A stretch of DNA of 64,000 nucleotides, taken from NCBI RefSeq assembly GCF_012070395.1, contig NZ_JAAFYS010000002.1, positions 124,001 to 188,000 on the forward strand, given 5' to 3'. Source of the DNA: Pseudoroseicyclus tamaricis. Its GTDB lineage: Bacteria > Pseudomonadota > Alphaproteobacteria > Rhodobacterales > Rhodobacteraceae. The translations under genes and the position numbers were made by a program. The notes below the pieces were generated by a model. It had not been told where the DNA came from and searched no databases. It saw only the letters and a list, made by a program, of their open reading frames with translations. Below, in pieces: positions 35,091-43,810 of this stretch. Numbering within the stretch: position 1 is the stretch's first letter; every line of letters starts with the position of its first letter.

Positions 35091-35253
35091 GAGCGCAGGG
35101 CGAGCGCCGGCCCGTGGAGTGGCGCCCCATGGCCCCGCGGCGCCCTTTATGGCTCCACCACCTCCCCGCTCCGGGCGACGCGCTGCCGTCGCCGGAGCGC
35201 CAGCCCGTGGGGACGGGCCGGCGCTCGCCCTGCCCCTGCGGCGCGTACCGGGC
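35091..35253 (-). repeat. Long inverted-ended repeat, copy A
   Basis: This copy runs in the opposite direction to the other three. Its outer ends are mutually complementary: GCGCAGGGCGAGCGCCGGCC at the left, and GGCCGGCGCTCGCCCTGC near the right. Internally it carries the shared landmarks (on the minus strand) CGGGCTGGCGCTC, GGGGAGG and CCATAAAG. See copies at 37130, 43532 and 51851. Confidence 0.75.
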
Positions 35254-35423
35254 GGGGGAGGAGCGGAGGCCGCGCGCCGCCTCGTTAATGGTCTCGCCGG
35301 GCGTTAACGCCGCCCGACACGCCCTGCCGCACAAACGGGCGGAGACCCGCCGGCCCTCCATCCCCCGCTCCCCGCATCCGGTGCCCATCTCGCCAAGCGC
35401 CACAAGATCTGCTAGGCTCCGGG

Positions 35424-35451
35424 TTATCCACAGCTCATCCACCACTTATAC
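35424..35451 (+). promoter_or_regulatory. DnaA box and probable dnaB promoter
   Basis: TTATCCACA (35424-35432) is the exact consensus DnaA-binding box. It overlaps a potential -35 (TTATCC), followed 16 bases later by TTATAC (35446-35451) as -10, in an AT-richer patch. DnaA bound here would compete with RNA polymerase, suggesting that dnaB expression is tied to DnaA level. This is inferred from sequence only. Confidence 0.6.
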
Positions 35452-35544
35452 ATTTTGCCTCTCCGACCCGCCGTCCGTTAAGACGACAGTCACCGCCGGG
35501 CGCGAGGCAGACAATCAGCGCGAAGGGTGGAATCGGGGGCAGCG

Positions 35545-37044
35545 ATGAATGAAGTGACGGCAGTCCGTCCGCAGGCAGGCGCCGGGGACAGCGAAGAGAG
35601 CGTTCCGCACTCCATCGAGGCGGAGCGGCATGTCCTCGGCGCCATCCTCACCAACAATGCGCTGCATGACGGGATCTCCACGATCCTTAAGGCGGAGCAT
35701 TTCTACGAGCCGGTGCACGGGCGCATCTACGACATTGCCGGCCAGCGCATCGCCCGCGGCGCGCTCGCCTCACCGGTAACGCTCAAGGCGTTTCTGGAGG
35801 AGGACGAGGGCCTCAAGCTCCTCGGTGGCGCCCGCTATCTCGTTCAGCTCGCCGGCAGCGCCATCTCCTCCTTCGCGGCGCGCGATTACGCGCAGATGAT
35901 TTACGACATGTCCCTGCGGCGGGAGCTGATGTCCCTCGGGCAGGACATCTCCGCCAAGGCCGGCAAGGTGGACATCGCCTCCGAGCCGACGGAGCAGATC
36001 GTCGAGGCCGAAGCGGCGCTCTACCGTCTCGCCGAGCAGGGGGGGACGGAGCAGGGCTTCAAGTCCTTCCTGCGTTCCGCCACCGAGGCGGTGCAGGTCG
36101 CCGCCGCCGCCTACCAGCGCGACGGGGGCCTCGCCGGCATCTCCACCGGGCTGGTCGACCTCGACCGCAAGCTCGGCGGGCTCCACAAGTCCGACCTTCT
36201 GATCCTCGCCGGCCGCCCCGCCATGGGGAAGACATCGCTGGCGGTGAACATCGCCTTCAACGTCGCGCGCGCCTACCGCAAGGGCCAGCGCCCGGACGGG
36301 ACGGAGGGGGCGGTGAACGGGGGTGTCGTCGGCCTCTTCTCCCTCGAGATGGCGGCCGACCAGCTCGCTGCCCGTATCCTTTCCGACGCCGCCGAGGTGC
36401 CGAGCGAGCTGATCCGCAAGGGCGAGCTGAACGAGGCCGAGTTTCGCCGCTTCGTCGATGCGGCGAAGGAGTTCGAGGCGGCGCCGCTCTTCATCGACGA
36501 CACGCCCGCCATCACCATTGCCCAGCTCTCCGCCCGGGCGCGGCGGCTGAAGCGGACGCACGGGCTCGACGTCATCATCGTCGACTACCTGCAGCTGCTC
36601 AGCGGCGCGGGGCGCAGCGACAACCGGGTCAACGAGATCTCCGAGATCACGCGGGGCCTCAAGGCCATCGCCAAGGAGCTGCACATCCCGGTCATCGCCC
36701 TCTCCCAGCTCTCCCGCCAGGTGGAGAGCCGCGAGGACAAGCGGCCGCAGCTCAGCGACCTGCGGGAATCCGGCTCGATCGAGCAGGACGCCGACGTGGT
36801 GATGTTCGTCTTCCGCGAGGAATACTACAAGGAGCGGGAGAAGCCCTCCGAGAGCGAGCTGGAGAAGATGGCCGCGTGGCAGGACACCATGTCCCGCATC
36901 CACGGCAAGGCCGAGCTCATCATCGGCAAGCAGCGCCACGGGCCCATCGGGACGGTGGAACTCAGCTTCGACGGCCGCTTCACCCGCTTCGGCAACCTCG
37001 CCAAGGAATGGCAGCAGGGGCAGGTGGAAGGCGGGTTCGAGTAG
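35545..37044 (+). CDS. dnaB: Replicative DNA helicase DnaB
   Basis: 499 residues from the ATG at 35545 (MNEVTAVRPQ), with GGGGG upstream; a GTG at 35527 is a less likely start. The N-terminal primase-interacting domain has PHSIEAERHVLGAILTNN. The RecA-like motor has Walker A AGRPAMGKTSLAVNIAFN, Walker B GLDVIIVDYLQLLSGAG, and IALSQLSRQVESREDKRPQL with LRESGSIEQDADVVMFVFRE. No intein is present. It unwinds DNA at the replication fork. A short GC hairpin at 37063-37078 lies past the stop. It is not next to alr/radA, with which it is sometimes linked in alphaproteobacteria. Confidence 0.97.
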   Translation: MNEVTAVRPQAGAGDSEESVPHSIEAERHVLGAILTNNALHDGISTILKAEHFYEPVHGRIYDIAGQRIARGALASPVTLKAFLEEDEGLKLLGGARYLVQLAGSAISSFAARDYAQMIYDMSLRRELMSLGQDISAKAGKVDIASEPTEQIVEAEAALYRLAEQGGTEQGFKSFLRSATEAVQVAAAAYQRDGGLAGISTGLVDLDRKLGGLHKSDLLILAGRPAMGKTSLAVNIAFNVARAYRKGQRPDGTEGAVNGGVVGLFSLEMAADQLAARILSDAAEVPSELIRKGELNEAEFRRFVDAAKEFEAAPLFIDDTPAITIAQLSARARRLKRTHGLDVIIVDYLQLLSGAGRSDNRVNEISEITRGLKAIAKELHIPVIALSQLSRQVESREDKRPQLSDLRESGSIEQDADVVMFVFREEYYKEREKPSESELEKMAAWQDTMSRIHGKAELIIGKQRHGPIGTVELSFDGRFTRFGNLAKEWQQGQVEGGFE

Positions 37045-37129
37045 AGGCCGGTGGGGGCGGCGCCGGGCTGAAGCCCGGGCTGCTGGCGCATCTAGCCGGG
37101 CGCGTTGCGGTACGTCTGAGTTCTTCCCC

Positions 37130-37310
37130 CGCCCGGTGCGCGCCAAAGGCGCAGGGCGAGCGCCTGCCCGTCCCGGCGGGCTGGCGCTCTGTCTGAGCTT
37201 GGTGCAACGCTCCGGCCCGGGGAGGGGCTTGGCGGGCATAATGAGCACCGCGGCGAGATCGGAGCGCCACCCCATGGGCAGGCGCTCGCCCTGCTCCTGT
37301 GGTGCCTTTT
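37130..37310 (+). repeat. Long inverted-ended repeat, copy B
   Basis: The element starts CGCCCGGTGCGCGCCAAAGG. The left arm GCAGGGCGAGCGCCTGCCC is the reverse complement of the right arm GGGCAGGCGCTCGCCCTGC (37276-37294). Internal landmarks CGGGCTGGCGCTCTG, GGGGAGGGGC and GGCATAAT match the other copies in order and spacing. The right end reaches the stop codon of the next minus-strand gene. The rest of this 273-base gap shows nothing else. Confidence 0.8.
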
Positions 37311-37317
37311 GAACCGC

Positions 37318-38250
37318 CTACGCCGCCTCGTGCGCCGTCAGATCCTCGAGCACCCGCTTGTAATACCCCGCATCCCGCGTCGTCACGCCGTGGCGGGCGA
37401 GGGCGGCGAGGCGGCGGCGGTGGGCGGGGGCTTCCAGTCGGCGCGAGAGGGCTCGCAGCCAGGAGGGGTCGCTCCGGCGGACGCGCCAGAGGCGGGCGAA
37501 GCTCGCCTGGGTCAGCGTGCCGGCCATCGCCTCCTCGATCATCGGCTCGAGGATGCCGAGCCGCAGCAATGTCGCCTCCAGCCCCGCGCCGGCATAACGC
37601 GCCCGCAGCGGCAGCGCCGCTTCGCAGCGGAAGAGCGCGGCATGGGCGGCATCGGCGCCGAGGAGCGGATCGTGCAAAATGTAGGCCCGCCGCGCCGCCT
37701 CGATCATGTCGGGCGCGAAGCCGTAGCGGGAGGTGAAGTCGAGCCGCCGCGCTGAGACATGCCGCCTGTCCCACCCGGCAACCCCGGGTGTCAGCGTCGC
37801 CACCGGACGCACCGCCAGCACCCGCGCGCCCGGCGCCGCCAGGGAATAGGCGGCGGCCGCGTGGCCGCCGGCATGGGCGCCGTAGAAGAGCACCCGGTCG
37901 AAATCCTCAAGGAAGCCGTCGTCGCAGATCCGGTCGAAGTAGCCCCAGAGGCGCGGATCGCGGTACCACGTCTCGCCCTCGGCGAGGATCGCGAGGTGAG
38001 ACCAGCCGGCGCGGGCGGCGAGGCGGTAGCCGAAGGGCAGGGCGCCCGGCGCAGAGCGCGCCGCGTCAAAGCTGGAGAAGGTGATCAGCAGGTCGCGGCC
38101 ATTGTCGGAGAAGAGCGCCGCATGCTCGCGCCCGATCGGCTCGTAGTGCCCCTGCGCCTCGCCCAGCCGCGCAAGCTCCGCCCGCCACGCCTCTGCCGGT
38201 AGCTCGGCGAGGGAGAGGTCGGGGCTGGGGATCTCGTCGTAGTCCGGCAT
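37318..38250 (-). CDS. Conserved protein of unknown function
   Basis: 310 residues from the ATG at 38250 (MPDYDEIPSPDLSLAELPAE). The middle of the protein looks like an alpha/beta-hydrolase-type Rossmann fold: LLITFSSFDAARSAP, then LAILAEGETWYRDPRLWGYF, then RVLFYGAHAGGHAAAAYSLA, where GAHAGGH occupies the nucleophile-elbow position without a Ser or Cys. A helical C-terminus follows, with LWRVRRSDPSWLRALSRRLE. I recognise it as a protein type common in Rhodobacteraceae, but I cannot assign a function. No signal peptide is present. It is convergent with dnaB and shares a gap with repeat copy B. Confidence 0.75.
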   Translation of the reverse strand: MPDYDEIPSPDLSLAELPAEAWRAELARLGEAQGHYEPIGREHAALFSDNGRDLLITFSSFDAARSAPGALPFGYRLAARAGWSHLAILAEGETWYRDPRLWGYFDRICDDGFLEDFDRVLFYGAHAGGHAAAAYSLAAPGARVLAVRPVATLTPGVAGWDRRHVSARRLDFTSRYGFAPDMIEAARRAYILHDPLLGADAAHAALFRCEAALPLRARYAGAGLEATLLRLGILEPMIEEAMAGTLTQASFARLWRVRRSDPSWLRALSRRLEAPAHRRRLAALARHGVTTRDAGYYKRVLEDLTAHEAA

Positions 38251-38506
38251 CGTGGCTCGTTGGCAGCGGCGTGGGGCGGCCGGAACGGCAGGCGCCCGAC
38301 GCCCGCACCATGCCATTCATTCTCATTTTAGCAAAGTCTTAGAGATGGAAACACCGCGTTCTCACCCGCCCCGGAACGGCGGGGAGCGCGGGTAGGATTT
38401 TCCCGACCCGGCAGCCTTCGAGGTTGACTCAATTTGTCGCGGGGGAAGATTAGGGGCTTGTTAACACGGTGCCGGTTTTATGGGCGCCATCAGGAGGAAG
38501 TACATT

Positions 38507-38968
38507 ATGATCAAGAGATTCTGTGCCGCCATGATCGCGGCTCTGGCGCTGAGTGGTGGCACGGCGATGGCCTGCCCCGACTGGTCTGCGGCGCCCCATT
38601 TCGGCGATATCAGCCTCAGCGCCGGCTTCCTGCCGGACCCTCATGTCCGCAATGTCACCGCCGGCGGCACGCAGCTGCTCACCAATTGCGGCTTCAACCT
38701 GCCCGGCTACGTGACATCGCGCCCCGACTTCGATCTCTACTGGAGCGGGAGTTCGTCCATGTTGACGATCACCGTGACCTCCGGGGCCGATGCGGTTCTC
38801 CTCGTCAACGCGCCCGACCAGCAGTTCTATTACGACGACGATACCGTGGGCACAAACCCGTCCATCACCTTCTACAACCCGCAGCCCGGTCTCTACGACA
38901 TCTGGATCGGCTCCTACGACGGCTCGCGCCGGAACCCCGCCCAGCTGATCTTCACCGAGATGCAATAG
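38507..38968 (+). CDS. Secreted protein of unknown function
   Basis: 153 residues from the ATG at 38507, which has an excellent AGGAGG 8 bases upstream. A signal peptide (FCAAMIAALALSGGTAMA) precedes a mature protein starting CPDW. DFDLYWSGSSSMLTITVTSG and ITFYNPQPGLYDIWIGSYDG resemble the beta-sandwich of pre-peptidase C-terminal (PPC)-like domains. Two Cys (in ACPDW and TNCGF) could form a disulfide. A possible promoter with TTGACT lies at 38423. The region between the preceding gene and this one is locally AT-richer than its surroundings. The function is unknown. Confidence 0.75.
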   Translation: MIKRFCAAMIAALALSGGTAMACPDWSAAPHFGDISLSAGFLPDPHVRNVTAGGTQLLTNCGFNLPGYVTSRPDFDLYWSGSSSMLTITVTSGADAVLLVNAPDQQFYYDDDTVGTNPSITFYNPQPGLYDIWIGSYDGSRRNPAQLIFTEMQ

Positions 38969-39064
38969 CACCCCCGCAGCGGCGACCCGATCACGGCTCA
39001 GTTCGGGATTGGCGGCGCTCCGGCGCCGCCATAGGCTCGGCCCGTTACAATGCCGAGGCCGCCC

Positions 39065-40015
39065 ATGGACAACATCGCCGCCACCGCGCTCGACTGGCAC
39101 CGCGCCGGACAGGGCGCTGTGCTGGCCACGGTCATGGAGAGCTGGAGCTCCGCCCCCACCCGCGCCGGCGCCACGATGGCGGTGAGCGGCAGCGGGGAGA
39201 CCTGCGGCGCCCTCGCCGGCGGCAGCGTCGAGGCCGACGTCGTCCCCGCCGCCCTTGCCGCCCTCTCGGCGGGGGAGGCCCGCACCCTCTCGCTCCAGGT
39301 CAGCGACGAGCGCGCCCGCGCGGCGCGTCTTGCCTGCGGGGGCAGCATCCGCGTCCTGCTCCAGCCCGTCGGCAGCGCCCTGCCGGAGCCGCTCCTCGCG
39401 AAGCTCGCCGCTGCCACCACCGACCGCCGCCCCGTGGCGCTCGTCACGCCACCGGAGGGCGCCCCGCGCCTCGCCACCCCGGAGGATTTCCCCGAGCGCT
39501 TTCGCACCGGCCGGTCGGGGGCGGAAAAGGAGACGGGCGCCTTCGTCGCCCTCCATGTGCCACCCCTGCGGCTGATCGTCGTCGGCGCCGGGCAGATCGC
39601 CGAGGCGCTGGTGCCCATGGCCCGCGCCTGCGACATGGCCCCCCTCGTGCTCGACCCGCGCCCCGGCTTCGCCGCCGCCTTCCACGCCGCGCCCGCCTCC
39701 GCCGATCCCGTCGAGGAGGCCATCGCCGCCGCCGCGCCCGATGCGCGCACCGCCGTGGTGACCCTCACCCATGACCACCCGGTCGACGATGCCGGCCTGC
39801 GGGCCGCGCTCGCCTCGCCCGCGTTCTACATCGGCGCCCTCGGCTCGCGCCGCACCCATGCCGCCCGTCTGGAGCGGCTCGCCGCCGCCGGCATCCCGGG
39901 GGACACCGCCGCCCGCATCCATGCGCCCGTCGGCCTCGACATCGGCGCCGTTACCCCGGCGGAGATCGCCGCCTCCATCCTCGCCCAGATGATCGCCGCC
40001 CTCCGCCGCCCCTGA
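39065..40015 (+). CDS. XdhC/CoxI-family protein
   Basis: 316 residues from the ATG at 39065 (GAGG 8 bases upstream); ATG 39050 is an alternative. It belongs to the family that prepares or inserts sulfurated molybdenum cofactor for xanthine dehydrogenase-type enzymes. VLATVMESWSSAPTRAGATM opens the N-terminal domain. The motif usually written GSVSGGCVE reads GALAGGSVEADV here, with Ser in place of Cys, whereas the second conserved Cys is kept in RLACGGSIRVLL. A Rossmann domain follows (LRLIVVGAGQIAEALVPMAR) and ends FYIGALGSRRTHAARLERLA. No molybdoenzyme subunit genes are adjacent. Confidence 0.85.
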   Translation: MDNIAATALDWHRAGQGAVLATVMESWSSAPTRAGATMAVSGSGETCGALAGGSVEADVVPAALAALSAGEARTLSLQVSDERARAARLACGGSIRVLLQPVGSALPEPLLAKLAAATTDRRPVALVTPPEGAPRLATPEDFPERFRTGRSGAEKETGAFVALHVPPLRLIVVGAGQIAEALVPMARACDMAPLVLDPRPGFAAAFHAAPASADPVEEAIAAAAPDARTAVVTLTHDHPVDDAGLRAALASPAFYIGALGSRRTHAARLERLAAAGIPGDTAARIHAPVGLDIGAVTPAEIAASILAQMIAALRRP

Positions 40016-40117
40016 TCTCGCCGCCTTCCTGCGCCTCTCGCCACCCGAGCCCCCGGGTTGACCCATCGGCTCCCGGCACCCAAGGTCCCCCCGAAATCCA
40101 ACCCCGGGAGGCCCCCC

Positions 40118-41104
40118 ATGTTCAAAGCACTCCTCGTCGAGAAGACGGACGACACCCCCCGCGCCTCGGTGCAGGAGCTGGACGAGTCCCGCCTGCCGGA
40201 GGGCGACGTCACCGTCGCCGTCGAGTACTCGACGCTCAACTACAAGGACGGCCTGTGCATCGGCCCCGGCGCTGGGCTCGTGCGCACTTACCCGCACGTG
40301 CCGGGCATCGACTTCGCCGGCACCGTCGAGGCCTCTGACGATCCGCGGTATGCCCCCGGCGACAAGGTGGTGCTCACCGGCTGGGGTGTCGGCGAGACGC
40401 ATTGGGGCGGCTACGCCACCCGGGCCCGCGTCAAGGCCGACTGGCTGGTGCCGCTGCCCGAGGGGCTGACGCCCCGGCAGGCGATGGCGCTCGGCACCGC
40501 CGGCTTCACCGCCATGCTGGCGGTGCTGGAGATGGAGTCGCAGGGGTTGGTGCCGGGGCAGGGGCCGGTGCTCGTCACCGGTGCGTCGGGGGGCGTCGGC
40601 TCCGTCGCCGTCTCGCTGCTCTCGGCTCTCGGCTACGAGGTCGCCGCCGTCACTGGCCGGCTGGAGCAGGAGGGGTACCTGCGGGGCCTCGGCGCCAGCC
40701 GCATCGTGGCGCGGGCGGATCTGGCGGAGCCGACGGAGCGCCCGCTGGAGAAGGCCGTCTGGTCCGGCGCCATCGACAACGTCGCCGGCCCGATGCTCGG
40801 CCGCCTTCTCGGGCAGATGCTTCCCGGCGCCACCGTCGCCTCCGTCGGCCTCGCCGCCGGCGCCGCCTTCCCGGGGCAGGTGACGCCCTTCCTGCTGCGG
40901 GGCGTAAAGCTGCACGGCATCAACTCCGTCTACCAGCCCTACGAGGCGCGCATGGAGGCGTGGTCCCGCATTGCCAAGGAGCTGCCACTGGAGCGGTTGG
41001 AGGAGATGATCGTTCCGGCGACGCTGGAGGATCTGCCGCGCCTCGGCGCCGACATCCTCAAGGGGCAGGTGCGGGGCAGGGTGGTCGTCGACCTCTCCGC
41101 CTGA
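40118..41104 (+). CDS. acuI: Acryloyl-CoA reductase AcuI (MDR family)
   Basis: 328 residues from the ATG at 40118 (MFKALLVEKTDDTPRASVQE). It is a medium-chain dehydrogenase/reductase of the YhdH/AcuI branch. STLNYKDGLCIGPGAGLVRT and YPHVPGIDFAGTVEAS are diagnostic, GETHWGGYATRARVKADWLV follows, and NADPH binds at VLVTGASGGVGSVAVSLLSA. AcuI reduces toxic acryloyl-CoA to propionyl-CoA, important in DMSP and 3-hydroxypropionate metabolism in marine Rhodobacteraceae. No other DMSP genes adjoin it, so general detoxification is equally possible. A GC-rich hairpin follows the stop. Confidence 0.88.
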   Translation: MFKALLVEKTDDTPRASVQELDESRLPEGDVTVAVEYSTLNYKDGLCIGPGAGLVRTYPHVPGIDFAGTVEASDDPRYAPGDKVVLTGWGVGETHWGGYATRARVKADWLVPLPEGLTPRQAMALGTAGFTAMLAVLEMESQGLVPGQGPVLVTGASGGVGSVAVSLLSALGYEVAAVTGRLEQEGYLRGLGASRIVARADLAEPTERPLEKAVWSGAIDNVAGPMLGRLLGQMLPGATVASVGLAAGAAFPGQVTPFLLRGVKLHGINSVYQPYEARMEAWSRIAKELPLERLEEMIVPATLEDLPRLGADILKGQVRGRVVVDLSA

Positions 41105-41113
41105 CGGGCCCTC

Positions 41114-41140
41114 GCCGCGCCCCCCGCCGTGGGGCGCGGC
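41114..41140 (+). terminator. Hairpin after acuI
   Basis: GCCGCGCCCC (41114-41123) pairs perfectly with GGGGCGCGGC (41131-41140) around a 7-base loop, 10 bases past the stop. It is followed by AAAAA rather than T, so it would read as a canonical terminator only for transcripts from the other strand entering from the right. Confidence 0.45.
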
Positions 41141-41294
41141 AAAAATACGACAGCCACATGTCGCTTTCATTTCCTTCGCCGCGCAGGCGTGTCACACTTG
41201 CGCGAGCGGCGCGGTAGGGCTGGGTTCAGCGCCAGAACCGCGCCAAAATCAGAAGGAAGGCCCCGCAGAGGGCCAGTCAAGGGAAGGGAGTAGC

Positions 41295-41714
41295 ATGTTC
41301 ACCCATATCATGGTGCCCGTTGACCTCGCCCATACGGGCGCGCTCGAACGGGCGCTCGCCGTCTCCGCCGATCTGGCAAAGCAGCATGGCGCCACCGTCA
41401 CGTATGTCGCCGTTCACGCCGCGACGCCCGGCGCGGTGGCGCATACGCCGGAGGAGTTCTCGGAGAAGCTCGCCGCCTTCGCGGCCGGGCAGGGCAGCGC
41501 CCATGGCGTCACGGCGCAATCCCATGACGTCGTCAGCCACGACCCCTCCGTCGATCTCGATGACAAGCTGATGGCCGCCGCCGACGAGATCGGCGCCGAC
41601 CTCATCGTTATGGCCAGCCATGTGCCGGGCCTTGCCGATCATCTCTGGCCGTCGAACGGCGGCAAGATCGCGCGTCACTTCAAGCGGTCCGTCTTCGTCG
41701 TGCGCGGCGAATGA
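41295..41714 (+). CDS. Universal stress protein (UspA family)
   Basis: 139 residues, single Usp domain. MFTHIMVPVDLAHTGALERA is the usual first strand and helix. AADEIGADLIVMASHVPGLA and GGKIARHFKRSVFVVRGE are close to the ATP-binding G-2X-G-9X-G(S/T) region, although that motif is not perfect here. It lies 61 bases upstream of a BCCT transporter on the same strand. Usp genes are often co-transcribed with transporters in this group, which suggests osmotic or stress-linked control of that transporter. Confidence 0.9.
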   Translation: MFTHIMVPVDLAHTGALERALAVSADLAKQHGATVTYVAVHAATPGAVAHTPEEFSEKLAAFAAGQGSAHGVTAQSHDVVSHDPSVDLDDKLMAAADEIGADLIVMASHVPGLADHLWPSNGGKIARHFKRSVFVVRGE

Positions 41715-41775
41715 TGGCGGGCGCGGGCCTCGTCCTGCCGGGCAGGAGAGGCGGACAGAACAGGAAGGAAGCGAC

Positions 41776-43419
41776 ATGACCGACGAGAGTGCCAATCAGG
41801 GCATACCGGCACCGGAGGGTGCCTCGGACATCATCGAGACCGATTACGAGATCGGGCAGGACAATATCGAGACGAAGATCGGCCCCTTCGGGCTGGACAT
41901 CCACAACCCGGTCTTCCTGATCTCGGGGATCTCCATCGTCCTCTTCGTCTTCTACACGCTGGCCCTGCCGGAGCAGGCGGGCGGCGTCTTCACGTGGCTC
42001 TTCAATTTCGTCACGCAGCAGTTCGACTGGTTCTTCCTGTCGGCGGGCAACATCTTCGTGCTCTTCTGCCTGCTGCTGATCGTCACGCCGGTCGGCAAGG
42101 TGCGCCTCGGCGGCGCGGCGGCGACGCCCGATTACGGCTATGCCGGCTGGTTCGCGATGCTCTTCGCCGCCGGCATGGGCATCGGCCTGATGTTCTACGG
42201 CGTCTCAGAGCCGATGAGCCACTTCGGCACCTCCCTTGGCGGCATCGCCGTCGGCGAGGACGGGATGCGCACTGACTGGGCGCCCCTTGGCGGGGCCGAG
42301 GGTGACGTCGAGGCGGCCGAGCGGCTGGCCTTCGCGGCGACGATCTTCCACTGGGGCCTGCACCCCTGGGCGATCTACGCGGTGGTGGCGCTGGCGCTGG
42401 CGCTCTTCACGTACAACAAGGGGCTGCCGCTGACGATCCGCTCCGCCTTCTACCCGATCCTCGGGGATCGAGTCTGGGGCTGGTGGGGCCACCTGATCGA
42501 CACGCTGGCCGTTTTCGCGACGCTCTTCGGCCTCGCGACCTCGCTCGGATTCGGGGCGACGCAGGCCAACGCGGGCCTCAACGAGCTCTTCGGCATCCCG
42601 GTGGGGCCGACGACAGAGGTGCTGCTCATCTCCGGCATCACCGCCATCGCGCTCATCTCGGTGCTGCGCGGGCTCGACGGGGGGGTGAAGATCCTCTCGG
42701 AGATCAACATGGGGCTGGCCTTCGTGCTGCTGCTCTTCGTGCTGCTGGTCGGCCCGACGGTGGCGATCCTCACCGGCTTCGTGGAATATCTCGGCGCCTA
42801 CCTGCAGTACCTGCCGGCGCTGGCGAACCCGATCGGCCGCGAGGACGTGAACTTCGAGCAGGGCTGGACGAGCTTCTACTGGGCCTGGTGGATCTCCTGG
42901 TCACCGTTCGTGGGCATGTTCATCGCCCGCGTCAGCCGCGGCCGGACGGTGCGCGAGTTCATCATCTGCGTGCTGCTGATCCCCAGCCTCGTCTGCGTCC
43001 TGTGGATGAGCGTCTTCGGTGGCGCGGCGGTCGAGCAGGTGGTGGCCGACGGCTACACGGCGGCGCAGGATGCCCCGCTGGAGCTGAAGCTCTTCAAGAT
43101 GCTGGCGGAGCTGCCGCTTGCCGGTCTCACCTCGCTGATCGGCATCATTCTGGTGATCGTCTTCTTCGTCACCTCGTCGGACTCCGGTTCCCTCGTGATC
43201 GACACGATCACCGCCGGCGGGAAGGTCGATGCGCCGGTGCCGCAGCGGGTGTTCTGGTGCATCTTCGAGGGCGCCGTGGCCATCGTGCTGCTGCTCTCGG
43301 CGGGCGGCCTCGCCTCGCTGCAGAGCATGGTGATCTCCACGGGCCTGCCCTTCACCATCGTGCTGCTGATCATGTGCTGGGCCATCTGGCGCGGCCTGCG
43401 GGCAGAACGGAACGCCTGA
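41776..43419 (+). CDS. BCCT-family betaine/choline/carnitine transporter
   Basis: 547 residues with about twelve membrane helices. The start is set by AGGAAGG 8 bases before ATG 41776. The family signature appears in helix 8 and the adjoining loop: FYWAWWISWSPFVGMFIARV followed by SRGRTVREF. GMGIGLMFYGVSEPMSHF (helix 3, substrate and sodium site region) and FFVTSSDSGSLVIDTITAGG are also typical. The protein imports a quaternary ammonium or related compound using sodium or protons. The substrate cannot be assigned. A strong terminator follows at once. Confidence 0.94.
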   Translation: MTDESANQGIPAPEGASDIIETDYEIGQDNIETKIGPFGLDIHNPVFLISGISIVLFVFYTLALPEQAGGVFTWLFNFVTQQFDWFFLSAGNIFVLFCLLLIVTPVGKVRLGGAAATPDYGYAGWFAMLFAAGMGIGLMFYGVSEPMSHFGTSLGGIAVGEDGMRTDWAPLGGAEGDVEAAERLAFAATIFHWGLHPWAIYAVVALALALFTYNKGLPLTIRSAFYPILGDRVWGWWGHLIDTLAVFATLFGLATSLGFGATQANAGLNELFGIPVGPTTEVLLISGITAIALISVLRGLDGGVKILSEINMGLAFVLLLFVLLVGPTVAILTGFVEYLGAYLQYLPALANPIGREDVNFEQGWTSFYWAWWISWSPFVGMFIARVSRGRTVREFIICVLLIPSLVCVLWMSVFGGAAVEQVVADGYTAAQDAPLELKLFKMLAELPLAGLTSLIGIILVIVFFVTSSDSGSLVIDTITAGGKVDAPVPQRVFWCIFEGAVAIVLLLSAGGLASLQSMVISTGLPFTIVLLIMCWAIWRGLRAERNA

Positions 43420-43442
43420 GGCGAGAGCCCTGACTGAGCTTG

Positions 43443-43473
43443 AAAGCGCCCGCCCCCCCGGCGGGCGCTTTTT
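43443..43473 (+). terminator. Strong intrinsic terminator after the BCCT gene
   Basis: AAAGCGCCCGCC (43443-43454) pairs perfectly with GGCGGGCGCTTT (43460-43471) around a loop of five Cs, and the stem runs into TTTTTCTTT. It ends the usp-BCCT transcription unit. Confidence 0.93.
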
Positions 43474-43531
43474 CTTTGCCTGCCGCCTCCCGGAGCCGCC
43501 GAAATCAAGTGCCTTGCCCGGAGCTGCATCC

Positions 43532-43700
43532 CGCCCGGTACACGCCAAAGGCGCAGGGCGAGCGCCTGCCCGTCCCACGGGCTGGCGCTCTGATTGAGCT
43601 TGGCGCTCAGCGGGCCGCGGGGAGGGGCTGTGCAGGCATAAAGCGCTTCGCGGGACCGTCGGAGCGCCACACCACGGGCAGGCACTCGCCCTGCGCCTGC
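43532..43700 (+). repeat. Long inverted-ended repeat, copy C
   Basis: This copy is closest to copy B. It starts CGCCCGGTACACGCCAAAGG, and the arm GGCGCAGGGCGAGCGCCTG is mirrored by GCAGGCACTCGCCCTGCGCC at the right end. Internal landmarks are ACGGGCTGGCGCTCTGA, GAGCTTGG, GGGGAGGGGC, GGCATAAAGCGC and GGAGCGCCAC, in the same order as in copies B and D. Confidence 0.85.
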
Positions 43701-43810
43701 AAACCTCGCGCCAGTTGGAAACGCCCACCGGTCGAAGACCCCCGCGCCGTCGTACGCCACGCCCCTCAGACCAAGCCCCCCCGGCGAGCCACCCTCTCCC
43801 ATCGCCCCCC

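Larger units (their letters stand above)
34971..35544. other. Intergenic region pyrE-dnaB (574 bases)
   Basis: There is no gene here. From left to right it holds two GGTGGGTT-type hairpins, an inverted copy of the long repeat (35091-35253), a GGGCGTTAACGCC palindrome-like stretch near 35297-35313, and the dnaB promoter region with a consensus DnaA box. The remaining sequence shows nothing recognisable. Confidence 0.7.

Noticed and set aside
35091-35253. CRISPR array
   Set aside because: The repeats here and at the three related sites are single large units kilobases apart, not short repeats with regular spacers.
38450-41170. Minus-strand open frame of about 900 codons
   Set aside because: It runs antisense through three good plus-strand genes (secreted protein, XdhC type, acuI) and their gaps; low-complexity composition.
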